The notes beneath the pieces are model-generated. The model made no database searches, was not told the origin of the DNA, and saw nothing but the letters and a program-made list of their open reading frames with translations. Made by a program: the position numbers and the translations under genes. A stretch of DNA of 64,000 nucleotides from Salinivirgaceae bacterium (GTDB taxonomy: Bacteria; Bacteroidota; Bacteroidia; Bacteroidales; SZUA-534). Below, piece by piece: positions 20,324 through 28,361 of the stretch; position 1 is the stretch's first letter; each line of letters starts with the position of its first letter. The DNA is taken from the NCBI GenBank assembly GCA_017474765.1, contig JAFVGW010000023.1, positions 1 through 64,000 of the forward strand. Direction: 5' to 3'.

Positions 20324-20354
20324 CTTGCACATATCAAAATCAGATTTACTTTTG
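20324..20354 (+). promoter_or_regulatory. Promoter of the GntR/ABC-transporter operon
   Basis: CTTG (one mismatch to TTTG) and TACTTTTG (exact TAnnTTTG) are separated by 19 bp, the preferred Bacteroidota spacing. The transcript would start near 20361, leaving a leader of about 190 nt before the ATPase gene. Confidence 0.75.
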
Positions 20355-20356
20355 TA

Positions 20357-20378
20357 CTGTTATATCACACTATAACAG
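20357..20378 (+). promoter_or_regulatory. Candidate operator: CTGTTATA-N6-TATAACAG
   Basis: A perfect 8-bp dyad with a 6-nt spacer begins 3 bp after the -7 box and so spans the expected transcript start. An extra half-site, ATAACAG, follows at 20380-20386. The operon's last gene is a YtrA-type GntR repressor, which makes this dyad its natural candidate target. Binding is inferred. Confidence 0.65.
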
Positions 20379-20386
20379 CATAACAG

Positions 20387-20494
20387 ATGAGAAAACAAAA
20401 CAGACATAATATTACAGACGCAAAAAATAGGAATCAAAATAGTACGGACGCGATTAATCGCATTCGTACAAATCAATCTAAAGGACGCGATTAA
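20387..20494 (+). other. Possible 35-codon leader ORF
   Basis: An ATG just after the operator opens a 35-codon frame of Asn/Arg/Lys-rich sequence that ends inside the palindromic repeat. There is no similarity I recognise and the composition follows the repeat. It is listed only because it is the one open frame in the long leader. Confidence 0.12.
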
Positions 20495-20502
20495 TCGCGT
20501 CC
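20446..20502. repeat. Two copies of the extragenic palindrome GGACGCGATTAATCGCGTCC
   Basis: The copy at 20483-20502 is a perfect 20-bp palindrome followed by CTACG. The copy at 20446-20465 is the same word with a divergent right end (ATTC), flanked by TACG and GTA. The rest of the spacer (20019-20553) holds AT-rich degenerate words (TTAGGATTCAGGAATTAG, TTGAGAATTGAAAA, AGTGCC-TAATGCCT) and the promoter/operator already listed. Confidence 0.88.
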
Positions 20503-20553
20503 CTACGAAACAATCTAAACACTAAACTTTTAACCTTCTAAACCTTTAAAGCA

Positions 20554-21351
20554 ATGATACACGTAGAAAACCTGACCTTCTCTTATTCGAAGAAGAAAAC
20601 CGTGTTCAACGGGCTGAACCTTGACATTCCCACGGGCGGCATTACTGGTATTCTGGGCCCCAACGGCGCTGGAAAAACCACGCTCTTGAAACTCTTGACT
20701 GGCCTGATGTTCCCCAAATCGGGCACTATTAATGTGATGGGCGACACGCCTGGCGACCGTCTGCCGCGATTCCTTGAAGAACTCTACTATGTGCCCGACG
20801 AGTTTATGATTCCCGCCATTCGCGGAAATCGCTTCGCCGAACTCTACAAACCGTTCTATCCGCGGTTCGACTCGGCGCAGTTCGACCGCCTGCTGACCGA
20901 TTTTGAGGTGGAAACCGACGAGAAACTCAACAAAATGTCGCTCGGGCAGAAGAAGAAGTTTATGGTGGCCTTTGCACTGGCTACCAACTGCCGCCTGCTG
21001 GTGTTCGACGAGCCGACAAACGGAATGGACATTCCCGCCAAAAACGTATTCCGCAAGGTGGCGGCTGGCTCGCTGCGCGACGACCAACTGATGCTAATCT
21101 CAACTCACCAAGTGGCCGACATTAGCCGCCTGATTGACCGCGTGCTGATTATCGACCGCGGACAGGTTCTGCTCAACAGCACCACTTGGGACATTAGCCA
21201 ACGCTACGCCTTTGTCACTACTGGCTCGGCCGACGGCGCGCTCTACGCCGAAGAAGCCCCTGGCGGCTTCCGTGCCGTGGTTCCCGCCAACGGCGAGCAA
21301 ACTGAAATCGACCTTGAACTGCTGTTCAATGCGCGGAAGAACTTGAAATAG
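20554..21351 (+). CDS. ABC transporter ATP-binding protein (YtrB-like)
   Basis: 265 residues. Walker A is G-P-N-G-A-G-K-T at 35-42, the signature motif is the variant M-S-L-G-Q-K-K-K, and Walker B is L-L-V-F-D-E-P-T-N-G-M-D, with the switch histidine in S-T-H-Q. This is a single-domain ATPase of the type found with GntR/YtrA regulators. It would energise one or more of the four small membrane proteins that follow. The direction and substrate are unknown; relatives in Firmicutes respond to cell-wall antibiotics. It is the first gene of the operon after a promoter with a dyad operator. Confidence 0.93.
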   Translation: MIHVENLTFSYSKKKTVFNGLNLDIPTGGITGILGPNGAGKTTLLKLLTGLMFPKSGTINVMGDTPGDRLPRFLEELYYVPDEFMIPAIRGNRFAELYKPFYPRFDSAQFDRLLTDFEVETDEKLNKMSLGQKKKFMVAFALATNCRLLVFDEPTNGMDIPAKNVFRKVAAGSLRDDQLMLISTHQVADISRLIDRVLIIDRGQVLLNSTTWDISQRYAFVTTGSADGALYAEEAPGGFRAVVPANGEQTEIDLELLFNARKNLK

Positions 21352-21454
21352 TGAGAAATTAGGATTTAGGATTTAGGAATTAGGAATTAGGAATTAGGAT
21401 TTATGAATTACGATTCACCGATTCACCAATTAAACGATTAAACATTCAAAAACT

Positions 21455-22066
21455 ATGAACACTAATTTCGATAAGCAACGTTTCGGCAAGTGCTTGAAAT
21501 ACAGATTGACAGACCGATTTATGATAACATATTCCATTTTGTCGCTGGTTGTCTGCCTGCCGATGATGGGTGTGGTTTTTGCCACTGGTTCAACGTCTTT
21601 TCCGTTGATGATGTCGTGCGTATATACTATGCTTTTCGGTGTGGTTTTGGCAACAAACAAACATTTCGACACGCTGCTGCCTGCCACGGCGTTTGAGAAA
21701 TTCGCAAGTTTCTGTGCTGCAGTGGCTATTTATGTTGCTGCAATTTTTGCGGTTGTGGGCTCGGCAACGCTTGTGTTGGCTGCCACGGGAATGCAGCGCA
21801 ACCCCGATTTCCCAACTGTCCGTTTTGGCTCTGCCTTGATGGCCGTTTTTGCTTCGATGCCGATTGGCGTAATGGTCGGCAACTTGCGGCGTATCAACAC
21901 GCAGAGCGCGGGACTTGCAATGATTATACCGATGCTTGTTGGTATAGCGCTGATTTATCTCTCTTGGAAATTCACCGCGCTTTGGATGCTATTGGCAATG
22001 GCTGCCGTCGGGCTTGTGCTGTGGTATCTGGCCTACCGTGGCTACTGCCGCCGACAAGTGAGTTGA
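21455..22066 (+). CDS. Membrane protein of the YtrA-type ABC operon, paralogue 1
   Basis: 203 residues with five to six hydrophobic segments; no catalytic motif. The start, M-N-T-N-F-D-K-Q-R-F-G-K, follows the same M-N-x-x-F-x-x-x-R-F pattern as the next three genes, so it is a divergent member of the same family. It is a probable permease subunit for the ATPase upstream. The preceding 100-bp spacer is filled with TTAGGA(A/T)TT repeats. Confidence 0.75.
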   Translation: MNTNFDKQRFGKCLKYRLTDRFMITYSILSLVVCLPMMGVVFATGSTSFPLMMSCVYTMLFGVVLATNKHFDTLLPATAFEKFASFCAAVAIYVAAIFAVVGSATLVLAATGMQRNPDFPTVRFGSALMAVFASMPIGVMVGNLRRINTQSAGLAMIIPMLVGIALIYLSWKFTALWMLLAMAAVGLVLWYLAYRGYCRRQVS

Positions 22067-22086
22067 GAAATTAGTTAGGATTTAGT

Positions 22087-22102
22087 CCCGATAGTTATCG
22101 GG
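22087..22102. repeat. Extragenic palindrome CCCGATAGTTATCGGG
   Basis: 7-bp arms around GT. A fully symmetric version (CCCGATAGCTATCGGG) occurs at 46554-46569. Confidence 0.8.
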
Positions 22103-22150
22103 ATTAGGAATTAGGATTTCAACTTGTTAAACCTGTTCAACTTTTAAACT

Positions 22151-22801
22151 ATGAATCAGACATTCTGCATAAAACGTTTTTGCCGCTATGCGTGGTTCAT
22201 TCTGTCGATGAACCGATGGTATTACGGCATTGCGCTGGTGTTCTTCACAATTCCCGCCACGGTGCTGTCACTGTGCAGAGTGGCGGAATGGCCTGTTGCG
22301 AGTTTGGTGGCAACCGCGTCGTTATGCTTGAGCGTTGCGCCATTTGCCGATTTGACCACATTGGGCGGTTTTGCGCGGCAGATAGCCATTCCCGCTTCGT
22401 GGTTCGAGAAACTGATTGTTGAAGTTGCCGCCCGTTTTTGGGTGCTTGCTATTCCGTTCGGAATCCACGCCATAGGTTACGCTTTCGGATTCAACGGAAT
22501 CAGTTCGGTCTTCGCCGATGGCTTTTCGCTTCCAACCCTTGCCGCAATGCTGATTTGGACAACTACAATGTTTTTCTGTTTAAATTTCAACAAAGGAAAA
22601 GGCAGAAATCTTACAACAGGGAAAGATGTGAACACAATTAATTGGCCTTTAGCAATTTGTATGGCACTTCAAGGCCCAAATCTTGTAAATTTGCCAAATA
22701 TTTGGAAATTCTCACCCACTGTCACCAACATTTTGCTGGTTACGAGCGCGGCATTCTTTTTGGCGGCTCTGATTGTATTCCGCAGGAAACGCATTAAATA
22801 A
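22151..22801 (+). CDS. Membrane protein of the YtrA-type ABC operon, paralogue 2
   Basis: 216 residues, about six membrane helices. It is closely related to the next gene: both have M-N-Q-T-F near the start, then L-S-M-N-R-W-Y-Y-G-I and later A-R-Q-I-(A/G)-(I/V)-P-A-S-W-(F/L)-E-K. The conserved helix-flanking R-Q-I-x-x-P-A-S-x-x-E-K segment resembles the cytoplasmic coupling region of small ABC permeases. No enzyme motif is seen. It lies mid-operon. Confidence 0.75.
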   Translation: MNQTFCIKRFCRYAWFILSMNRWYYGIALVFFTIPATVLSLCRVAEWPVASLVATASLCLSVAPFADLTTLGGFARQIAIPASWFEKLIVEVAARFWVLAIPFGIHAIGYAFGFNGISSVFADGFSLPTLAAMLIWTTTMFFCLNFNKGKGRNLTTGKDVNTINWPLAICMALQGPNLVNLPNIWKFSPTVTNILLVTSAAFFLAALIVFRRKRIK

Positions 22802-22812
22802 ACTTCAGAATT

Positions 22813-23481
22813 ATGAACCAAACATTTAACCTAAAACGCTTCCTACGCTACACACGGTTTATCCTGTCGATGAACCGCTGGTATTACGGCATTGTGCTGG
22901 TGCTGTTTATCATTCCTGCAACACTTTTAGTTATGTTCCGTGTTGATTTGGGTGATAATGTTGCAATGCGGCTAATTGGCGCACCCACACTTATGTTCAG
23001 CATTGTTCCGTTTGTTTTCAATACAAAATATGGTGGTTTGGCGCGGCAAATTGGTGTTCCTGCGTCGTGGTTGGAAAAATTTTTGATTGAGAGTGCTGTC
23101 AAGTTTTCACCAATTGCCATTCCGTGGGGCATTCACGCTGTGGGCTGTGCTGCTGGAGTGAACGGCATTTCAGGTTACTTTACTGACGGGCTTGGAATAC
23201 CTAATATTGTTGAGTTGATGCTTTTGGCGTTGTTGTTTGGTCTTATCTGTGTTCTCGATTCTGGCAAGCAAGGTAAAAGTATGTCAGGCGCAAAAATGGT
23301 GGGGTCAAACTGGTTAATGGCAATCGGTATTGGAGCACTTCAAGGAAGTAATACTGCTGCAGTGCCTTTTATACACGGTTTTTCAAAATTCTCGCCAATC
23401 ACTACTAATATCGTGATTTTGCTGGATGCGGCACTGTTCATTACAATATTTCTCTTGTATCGCCGCCGCCGAGTTAAGTAA
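22813..23481 (+). CDS. Membrane protein of the YtrA-type ABC operon, paralogue 3
   Basis: 222 residues, about six membrane helices, clearly a recent duplicate of paralogue 2 (same start, same N-R-W-Y-Y-G-I and P-A-S-W-L-E-K blocks, same basic C-terminal R-R-R-R-V-K end). It starts 11 bp after paralogue 2. Its base composition is more AT-rich in the C-terminal half. It may form a heterodimeric permease with paralogue 2. Confidence 0.75.
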   Translation: MNQTFNLKRFLRYTRFILSMNRWYYGIVLVLFIIPATLLVMFRVDLGDNVAMRLIGAPTLMFSIVPFVFNTKYGGLARQIGVPASWLEKFLIESAVKFSPIAIPWGIHAVGCAAGVNGISGYFTDGLGIPNIVELMLLALLFGLICVLDSGKQGKSMSGAKMVGSNWLMAIGIGALQGSNTAAVPFIHGFSKFSPITTNIVILLDAALFITIFLLYRRRRVK

Positions 23482-23507
23482 TATGTGTCATTTATTCGAT
23501 TAAAACT

Positions 23508-24158
23508 ATGAATCAAACATTTAACCTAAAACGATTTTGCCGCTACGCTGTTAGTTATCTGCGTGTAAATAAGTGGTATCTGCTGATTATGGCAGTGCTG
23601 TTTATGGTTCCGGCCACAGTGCTGTCGGTGTTGTCAACCCCTGAGCCCGACGGAGTGCGTTTCCTGCTGGCTTTTGGCGTGATAGCGGTGGCCTGTCGCA
23701 GCAATCTGCCCGACAGCTCAATGCGCCATTTGGTTGCCGAATCGTCGGTTGTCGAGAAGTTCGTCACCGAAACAGTTATCAAAATCGTCTATGTGGGAAT
23801 CCCGTTTGCAGTCCACGCGGTACTGGCCAAACAACTTTTCACTGACGGTTTCGAAGTTGATTATCTTATTCTTTTGTGGGCTATGATCTGGGCCGTAACT
23901 GCCTTGCTGACACCAAAATATGGTTCAATCAACACTGAATCGGCAAGAAATAAGATACAGAGAGTCTTGATTTGTCTGTATTGCTTCACGTATATCTCAT
24001 TAATTCTAAACCGTTACTCAAATCTCTCTTTCACTATAGAAACATCTATGCCATATCCGCTATGGGTGAATATTGTGCTTTTGATTGTGGGAACTGGGCT
24101 GTTATGTCTGTCGTATTATCTTTATAATAAGCGTTTTGTCGATTATGACAAATATTGA
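23508..24158 (+). CDS. Membrane protein of the YtrA-type ABC operon, paralogue 4
   Basis: 216 residues with about six hydrophobic segments. It shares M-N-Q-T-F-N-L-K-R-F-C-R-Y with paralogues 2 and 3 but diverges after residue 40; the conserved position of the coupling segment reads A-E-S-S-V-V-E-K-F-V-T-E. It is the last permease-like gene before the regulator. Confidence 0.74.
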   Translation: MNQTFNLKRFCRYAVSYLRVNKWYLLIMAVLFMVPATVLSVLSTPEPDGVRFLLAFGVIAVACRSNLPDSSMRHLVAESSVVEKFVTETVIKIVYVGIPFAVHAVLAKQLFTDGFEVDYLILLWAMIWAVTALLTPKYGSINTESARNKIQRVLICLYCFTYISLILNRYSNLSFTIETSMPYPLWVNIVLLIVGTGLLCLSYYLYNKRFVDYDKY

Positions 24159-24206
24159 TGATTATAAATCAACTATGCCTTGAAAACTAAACTTTTGAAC
24201 TTTTAA

Positions 24207-24563
24207 ATGGAATTTAAAGAGCAAAAAGGCATATTTCAACAGATTGCCGACCGCATTTGCGACCGCATATTGCAGGGCGAGTTGAAGGCGGGCGACAAAC
24301 TGGAATCGGTGCGCGAACTGGCGGTGGCCATTGGTGTGAACCAAAACACCATTATGCGCACCTACAGCGAGTTGCTGCGCGACGGCATACTGAGCAACCA
24401 ACGCGGCATTGGGTTCTTTGTTTCGCCCGAAGCCCGCGACATAATCCTGGCCAAACGCCGCAACGAGTTCTTTAACAACGATTTGCCCCACATTGCCCGT
24501 CAAGCACGGCTGCTCGGCATTTCGGCAGAAGAGATTATGGGGAGATTGAAAATTGAAGAATGA
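24207..24563 (+). CDS. GntR-family (YtrA subfamily) transcriptional repressor
   Basis: 118 residues: a winged helix-turn-helix (K-L-E-S-V-R-E-L-A-V with N-Q-N-T-I-M-R-T-Y recognition helix) plus a short helical tail, which defines the YtrA subfamily without a large effector domain. In this subfamily the regulator usually controls its own ABC operon. Here it is the last gene rather than the first. The CTGTTATA-N6-TATAACAG dyad at the operon promoter is the predicted site. The inducer is unknown. Confidence 0.92.
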   Translation: MEFKEQKGIFQQIADRICDRILQGELKAGDKLESVRELAVAIGVNQNTIMRTYSELLRDGILSNQRGIGFFVSPEARDIILAKRRNEFFNNDLPHIARQARLLGISAEEIMGRLKIEE

Positions 24564-24691
24564 CAATGAACATAGGTATCGATTCACCGATTCAACAATT
24601 CACCGATTCAACCTGTTCAACAGCGAAGCGTTTAAACTCGTTAAACTTCTAAACTTTAAACTTTATACATTAATCTTTAAACTATTTTAAA

Positions 24692-25324
24692 ATGAAAAAG
24701 TTAGCATTATTTCTGATGATGGCTGCAATGTCAGCCGCAAGTACGAGCGCTCAACCGGGCGGCTCAAAATCCGGGTTGCTCTTCGCCAACGCTTCCATTC
24801 CCGCCGACGCGCGCTGCGAGTTGAAGTCGGGCATAATCAAGTTCGATGCTGTGACTCAGGGTATTAAGGTGGAAACCACGCAGTATTTCGACGACTACGG
24901 CAAGAAGCAGGCCGCAGTCGCCGTGGTTGACCAAGGAATGGTGAAAACCGAAACCAAAACGCTGCAGTTCGAAGACACCATTTACCAAATCGATGTGGCT
25001 ATGAAAATGGGGCAGAAAATCATTTCACCCGAAAAACCCATTAATTATCTGCAACTTACGCCCGATGTGATTGAAAAATACAAAATTCAGGAAGTGGGCA
25101 CCGAAACCATTGCAGGCCGTCAGTGCAAGAGATATTCGGAGCAGATAACGCAGATGGGGCAGACCGTCAACGTTGAGGTGTGGATATGGAAAGGCATTGC
25201 GCTGAAGTCGGTTATGAAGCTGGGCGACACGGAGATTATGAACCAAACCGCCACCGAAGTTCAGGAAAACGCCACTATCGACCCGAAAGAGTTCGTGGTT
25301 CCCGAAGGCGTGACAATGATGTGA
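24692..25324 (+). CDS. Secreted DUF4412/LolA-fold-like protein
   Basis: 210 residues with a clear signal peptide (about 1-20, ending S-A-Q). The mature part is beta-rich, with patterns such as K-S-G-I-I-K-F-D, G-T-E-T-I-A-G-R-Q-C-K-R-Y and W-I-W-K-G-I-A-L-K, which resemble DUF4412 and outer-membrane-lipoprotein carrier folds. There is no lipobox Cys after the signal. It probably acts in the periplasm; a lipid- or lipoprotein-handling role is inferred only from the fold. The preceding 130 bp hold repeats of GATTCACCGATTCAAC and AAACTTT words. Confidence 0.6.
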   Translation: MKKLALFLMMAAMSAASTSAQPGGSKSGLLFANASIPADARCELKSGIIKFDAVTQGIKVETTQYFDDYGKKQAAVAVVDQGMVKTETKTLQFEDTIYQIDVAMKMGQKIISPEKPINYLQLTPDVIEKYKIQEVGTETIAGRQCKRYSEQITQMGQTVNVEVWIWKGIALKSVMKLGDTEIMNQTATEVQENATIDPKEFVVPEGVTMM

Positions 25325-25517
25325 TGAATTTGAGACTGGCAAACAACTAACCATTGTTCCTGTTAATTGTCTGACAGGCAATTATCTTGCAGCAGCGGAT
25401 GAGCGACAAGCCTTCCGCTGCATTGTTTTCGGGTGGCGATGTCGAGTCCGAAAACCATTCAAAAACATTATTGCAAAGAAAGTCAGAGGTTCAATGTTGC
25501 ACCAACAATAAAAAGCG

Positions 25518-25525
25518 TACTTTCG
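25518..25525 (+). promoter_or_regulatory. -7 box (TACTTTCG) setting the aminotransferase start
   Basis: One mismatch to TAnnTTTG, 17 bp before the ATG at 25543. It rules against the longer reading frame that opens at 25387. Confidence 0.5.
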
Positions 25526-25542
25526 CAGAAAAATTCAACGTT

Positions 25543-26580
25543 ATGAACTTTTTAGACAGAAACGAATTCAATTTTGCACCAGCGCCGCAAGTGCTGGAAG
25601 CACTAAAAAACTTTGATACACAAAAACTTGGCTTTTACACCCGAATCTACGACGAAGGCAAGAAGAGCATTTTTTCGGTTTTTCTTTCGGAAGAATACGG
25701 AATTGACGAGAAGCAGATTATGCTCGGCTACGGTGGCGAAGACCTGCTGAAGGAAGCCGTGCACTACTTCCTGACCCTGCCCGACCACAACCGCCTAATG
25801 CTGGTGCCGAAATTCTCGTGGTGGTACTACAAGTCGATTGCCGACGAAGTTGACGGCCAGACGGTTCAGTATCCGCTCTACGAAGACGGCGACACCTACC
25901 GCTACGACCTTGACGCGCTCAAGAAAATGCTGCACGAGTTGAACCCGAAAATTCTGCTTCTGGCGTCGCCCAACAACCCGACAGGCAACGCACTGACTCC
26001 CGAGCAAATCGAGAATCTTCTGCAGGAAGCCCCGAAAACGACTTATATAATTATCGACGAAGCGTATGCGTCATACGTGAACCGCGACAGCAGTTACATT
26101 AAACGCCTGGTCGACGAATTTCCCAATCTGCTGATTGTCCGCACGTTGAGCAAATTCTACGGTCTGCCTGGATTGCGAATGGGATTTGGCTTTACGGGCA
26201 ACGGCTTGGGCAAATTCAACCGCTTCGGCAACAAGTATTTAGGCTACAACCGCATTTCGGAAGAACTGGCCATTGCCGCTCTCAAAGCCACCGACTACTA
26301 CCGCAACATTGCCGACAGCATGAACGCCGACCGCCAGCGCTACGAGCAGGAAATTGGTGCGCTCACTGACTTCAAGGTTTACAAGTCGCAAGCAAACTTC
26401 ATTCTGATAAAGTACCCTATAGAACTGAAAGAGCAATTGCAAACAGCCTTACAATCAGAAGATTACAAGATAAAGTTCATGAACGAGCCCGACATTAACA
26501 CGCACCTGCGCATTACGCTCGGCCGTCCCGAACAGAACCGAATCGTTATCGACACCATTAAAAAAGTTGCTGGAAAATGA
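25543..26580 (+). CDS. PLP-dependent aminotransferase-fold enzyme, HisC/CobD-like
   Basis: 345 residues from the ATG just after a -7 box; an upstream in-frame extension of 52 codons looks non-coding. It is a fold-type I class I/II enzyme. The motif S-P-N-N-P-T-G-N is present, the PLP aspartate lies in I-I-D-E-A-Y, and the Schiff-base lysine is in L-S-K-F-Y-G-L-P-G-L-R. It resembles histidinol-phosphate aminotransferase and the threonine-phosphate decarboxylase CobD. No other his or cobalamin gene is nearby. It overlaps the cytidylyltransferase by 4 bp (ATGA). That coupling favours a role in making a phosphorylated amino-alcohol or amino-acid head group, for instance by decarboxylating phosphoserine or phosphothreonine. 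The reaction is inference. Confidence 0.8.
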   Translation: MNFLDRNEFNFAPAPQVLEALKNFDTQKLGFYTRIYDEGKKSIFSVFLSEEYGIDEKQIMLGYGGEDLLKEAVHYFLTLPDHNRLMLVPKFSWWYYKSIADEVDGQTVQYPLYEDGDTYRYDLDALKKMLHELNPKILLLASPNNPTGNALTPEQIENLLQEAPKTTYIIIDEAYASYVNRDSSYIKRLVDEFPNLLIVRTLSKFYGLPGLRMGFGFTGNGLGKFNRFGNKYLGYNRISEELAIAALKATDYYRNIADSMNADRQRYEQEIGALTDFKVYKSQANFILIKYPIELKEQLQTALQSEDYKIKFMNEPDINTHLRITLGRPEQNRIVIDTIKKVAGK

Positions 26581-27296
26581 AAGCCTTAATCCTTGCCGCA
26601 GGCACCGCGTCGCGCCTTCGCCCGCTCACAGCCAGCACCCCGAAATGCCTTTTGAAGGTGAACGGGAAAACGCTTTTGGAACGGACACTCGACAATTTTA
26701 TCAGCAACGGAATAACTGATTTTCTGATAGTTACTGGTTATTTGCAGGATATGATTCGCGATTTTGTCGCGCAGAACTATCCCAATCTCAACGTTAAGTT
26801 TCTCTGCAACAAGGATTACGCCACAACCAACAATATTTATTCGCTCTTTTTGGCCGAAGATTTTGCGTGCGGCAACGATTTTATCTTGTCCGACAGCGAC
26901 ATACTCTTCTCGAAGGACATAATTGCGGCGCTTCTGGCCGACAAAAATCCTGACGTTCTGGCAATGAACCGCCACGAACTTGGCGAAGAAGAAATAAAAA
27001 TTATTTCCGACGCCGAACGCAATGTGCTCGAAATCAGCAAGGTTTGCAGCATTGAGAAAGCCGTTGGCGAATCGGTCGGGCTTGAGAAAATGTCGGCTGG
27101 CTATTCTGCTGCGTTGTACAAAGAGTTGCACCAAATGATTGACCGCGAAGGACTTTCGAACGTTTTCTACGAGAAAGCCTTTGAGCGCCTTATCCCGCAA
27201 GGGCACATTTTCAAATATCTCGACACCACCGATTTCTTCTCAATGGAAATCGACACCGTGGAAGACTACGAGCGAGTTAAAGATATGAAAATTTGA
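26577..27296 (+). CDS. LicC-like CTP:phospho-alcohol cytidylyltransferase
   Basis: 239 residues. The nucleotidyltransferase signature L-A-A-G-x-A-S-R-L-R-P-L-T is at the N-terminus, then P-K-C-L-L, the N-K-D-Y-A-T-T-N-N-I-Y-S-L motif typical of phosphocholine cytidylyltransferase (LicC) relatives, and D-S-D for metal binding. It would activate a phospho-alcohol as a CDP derivative. Its gene overlaps the PLP enzyme by ATGA and precedes a CDP-alcohol phosphotransferase, which fits a make-activate-transfer order. Sugar-1-phosphate as substrate cannot be excluded. Confidence 0.85.
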   Translation: MKALILAAGTASRLRPLTASTPKCLLKVNGKTLLERTLDNFISNGITDFLIVTGYLQDMIRDFVAQNYPNLNVKFLCNKDYATTNNIYSLFLAEDFACGNDFILSDSDILFSKDIIAALLADKNPDVLAMNRHELGEEEIKIISDAERNVLEISKVCSIEKAVGESVGLEKMSAGYSAALYKELHQMIDREGLSNVFYEKAFERLIPQGHIFKYLDTTDFFSMEIDTVEDYERVKDMKI

Positions 27297-27309
27297 TAGT
27301 TACACAATA

Positions 27310-28359
27310 ATGAAAATAGTACTTTTTTGCGAGAACAAATACGCGATAGACATTCTGAACCCGATTCAGGAAGAAGCACAAAAAGATTCTGAAAATCAGA
27401 TCCTTTGGTATGTTCACCAAAAGAAAATACCCGATTTTCCGTTGAAAGACGAAGTGAAATACACCAATTCAATTCAGGAAATCTACGATTTCAAACCTGA
27501 AGCCGTTTTCGTTCCTGGAAACATAGTGCCATACTACCTTTCGGGCGTGAAAATCCAGATATTCCACGGTTATGCCGCCGAGAAAAAAGACCATTGGGTT
27601 ATCCGCCGCTATTTCGACACCTATTTCACTCAGGGGCCTTTTTTCACCGCAGGATTCGAGCGTCTTGCTAAAAAATACAAGGATTTTGAAGTGTTGGAAA
27701 CTGGCTGGCCCCGTCAGGACTGGATTTTTCACCACAAAAACGATTTCGAGCAGCAGAAACAGGAACTACTCAAAAAATACGGCAAAAAAGAACTCGTGCT
27801 TTACGCCCCGACATTCTCGCCAAGCCTGACATCGCTGCCAAAGTTCAAAGACGGACTCGTCGATTTTGTTAACAATCAAGACGTTCTGCTGATACTGAAA
27901 TTTCACCCGCTCACCAAAAAGGAGTGGATGGACGAATACCGCCAACTCGCTTCGGAGCAGAAAAACATGCTTTGGATTGAAGATTACACCGTCACCAAGT
28001 ATATGCTGATGGCCGACGCTATGATAAGCGACACAAGTTCAACAATTTACGAGTTCTTGCTTTTGGACAAGCCTGTCATTACGCTCGATGCTGTTGCAAA
28101 GGACATCTATTGGAAAAACATCACCGACCCGATGCAACTTTCAAAGGCCTACGATGAGATTAAGGCCGACCCCAAACTGACAGAACTCCGCCAGTGGGTT
28201 ATTAATAACTATGACCCATATACCGACGGCAAAGTGGCTCAGCGTATGCTTGAAGGCGCAAAAGACTTCATCGCACGTCATGGCGTTCCCGAAAAACGGA
28301 AACTCAACCTTTGGCGTAAATACACGAGTATCAAGACTTTCGGCAAAATCACTAAATAA
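27310..28359 (+). CDS. CDP-glycerol glycerophosphotransferase-like protein
   Basis: 349 residues matching the C-terminal part of the TagB/TagF-type family (Glyphos_transf). Typical blocks are I-F-H-G-Y, T-G-W-P-R-Q-D, L-Y-A-P-T-F-S-P, K-F-H-P-L and the nucleotide-binding I-S-D-T-S-S-T-I-Y-E-F-L. It would transfer an alcohol phosphate from a CDP carrier to a surface glycan or lipid at the cytoplasmic face. It lies 13 bp after the cytidylyltransferase and 2 bp before a glycosyltransferase. The basic C-terminus may be membrane-associating. Confidence 0.87.
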   Translation: MKIVLFCENKYAIDILNPIQEEAQKDSENQILWYVHQKKIPDFPLKDEVKYTNSIQEIYDFKPEAVFVPGNIVPYYLSGVKIQIFHGYAAEKKDHWVIRRYFDTYFTQGPFFTAGFERLAKKYKDFEVLETGWPRQDWIFHHKNDFEQQKQELLKKYGKKELVLYAPTFSPSLTSLPKFKDGLVDFVNNQDVLLILKFHPLTKKEWMDEYRQLASEQKNMLWIEDYTVTKYMLMADAMISDTSSTIYEFLLLDKPVITLDAVAKDIYWKNITDPMQLSKAYDEIKADPKLTELRQWVINNYDPYTDGKVAQRMLEGAKDFIARHGVPEKRKLNLWRKYTSIKTFGKITK

Positions 28360-28361
28360 CA

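Noticed and set aside
21355..21420. TTAGGA-type words as telomere-like ends or a replicon border
   Set aside because: They occur in many ordinary spacers and are flanked by normal genes on both sides.
25387..25542. 52-codon N-terminal extension of the HisC-like enzyme
   Set aside because: Its composition is non-conserved, and a -7 promoter box lies inside it just before the internal ATG.
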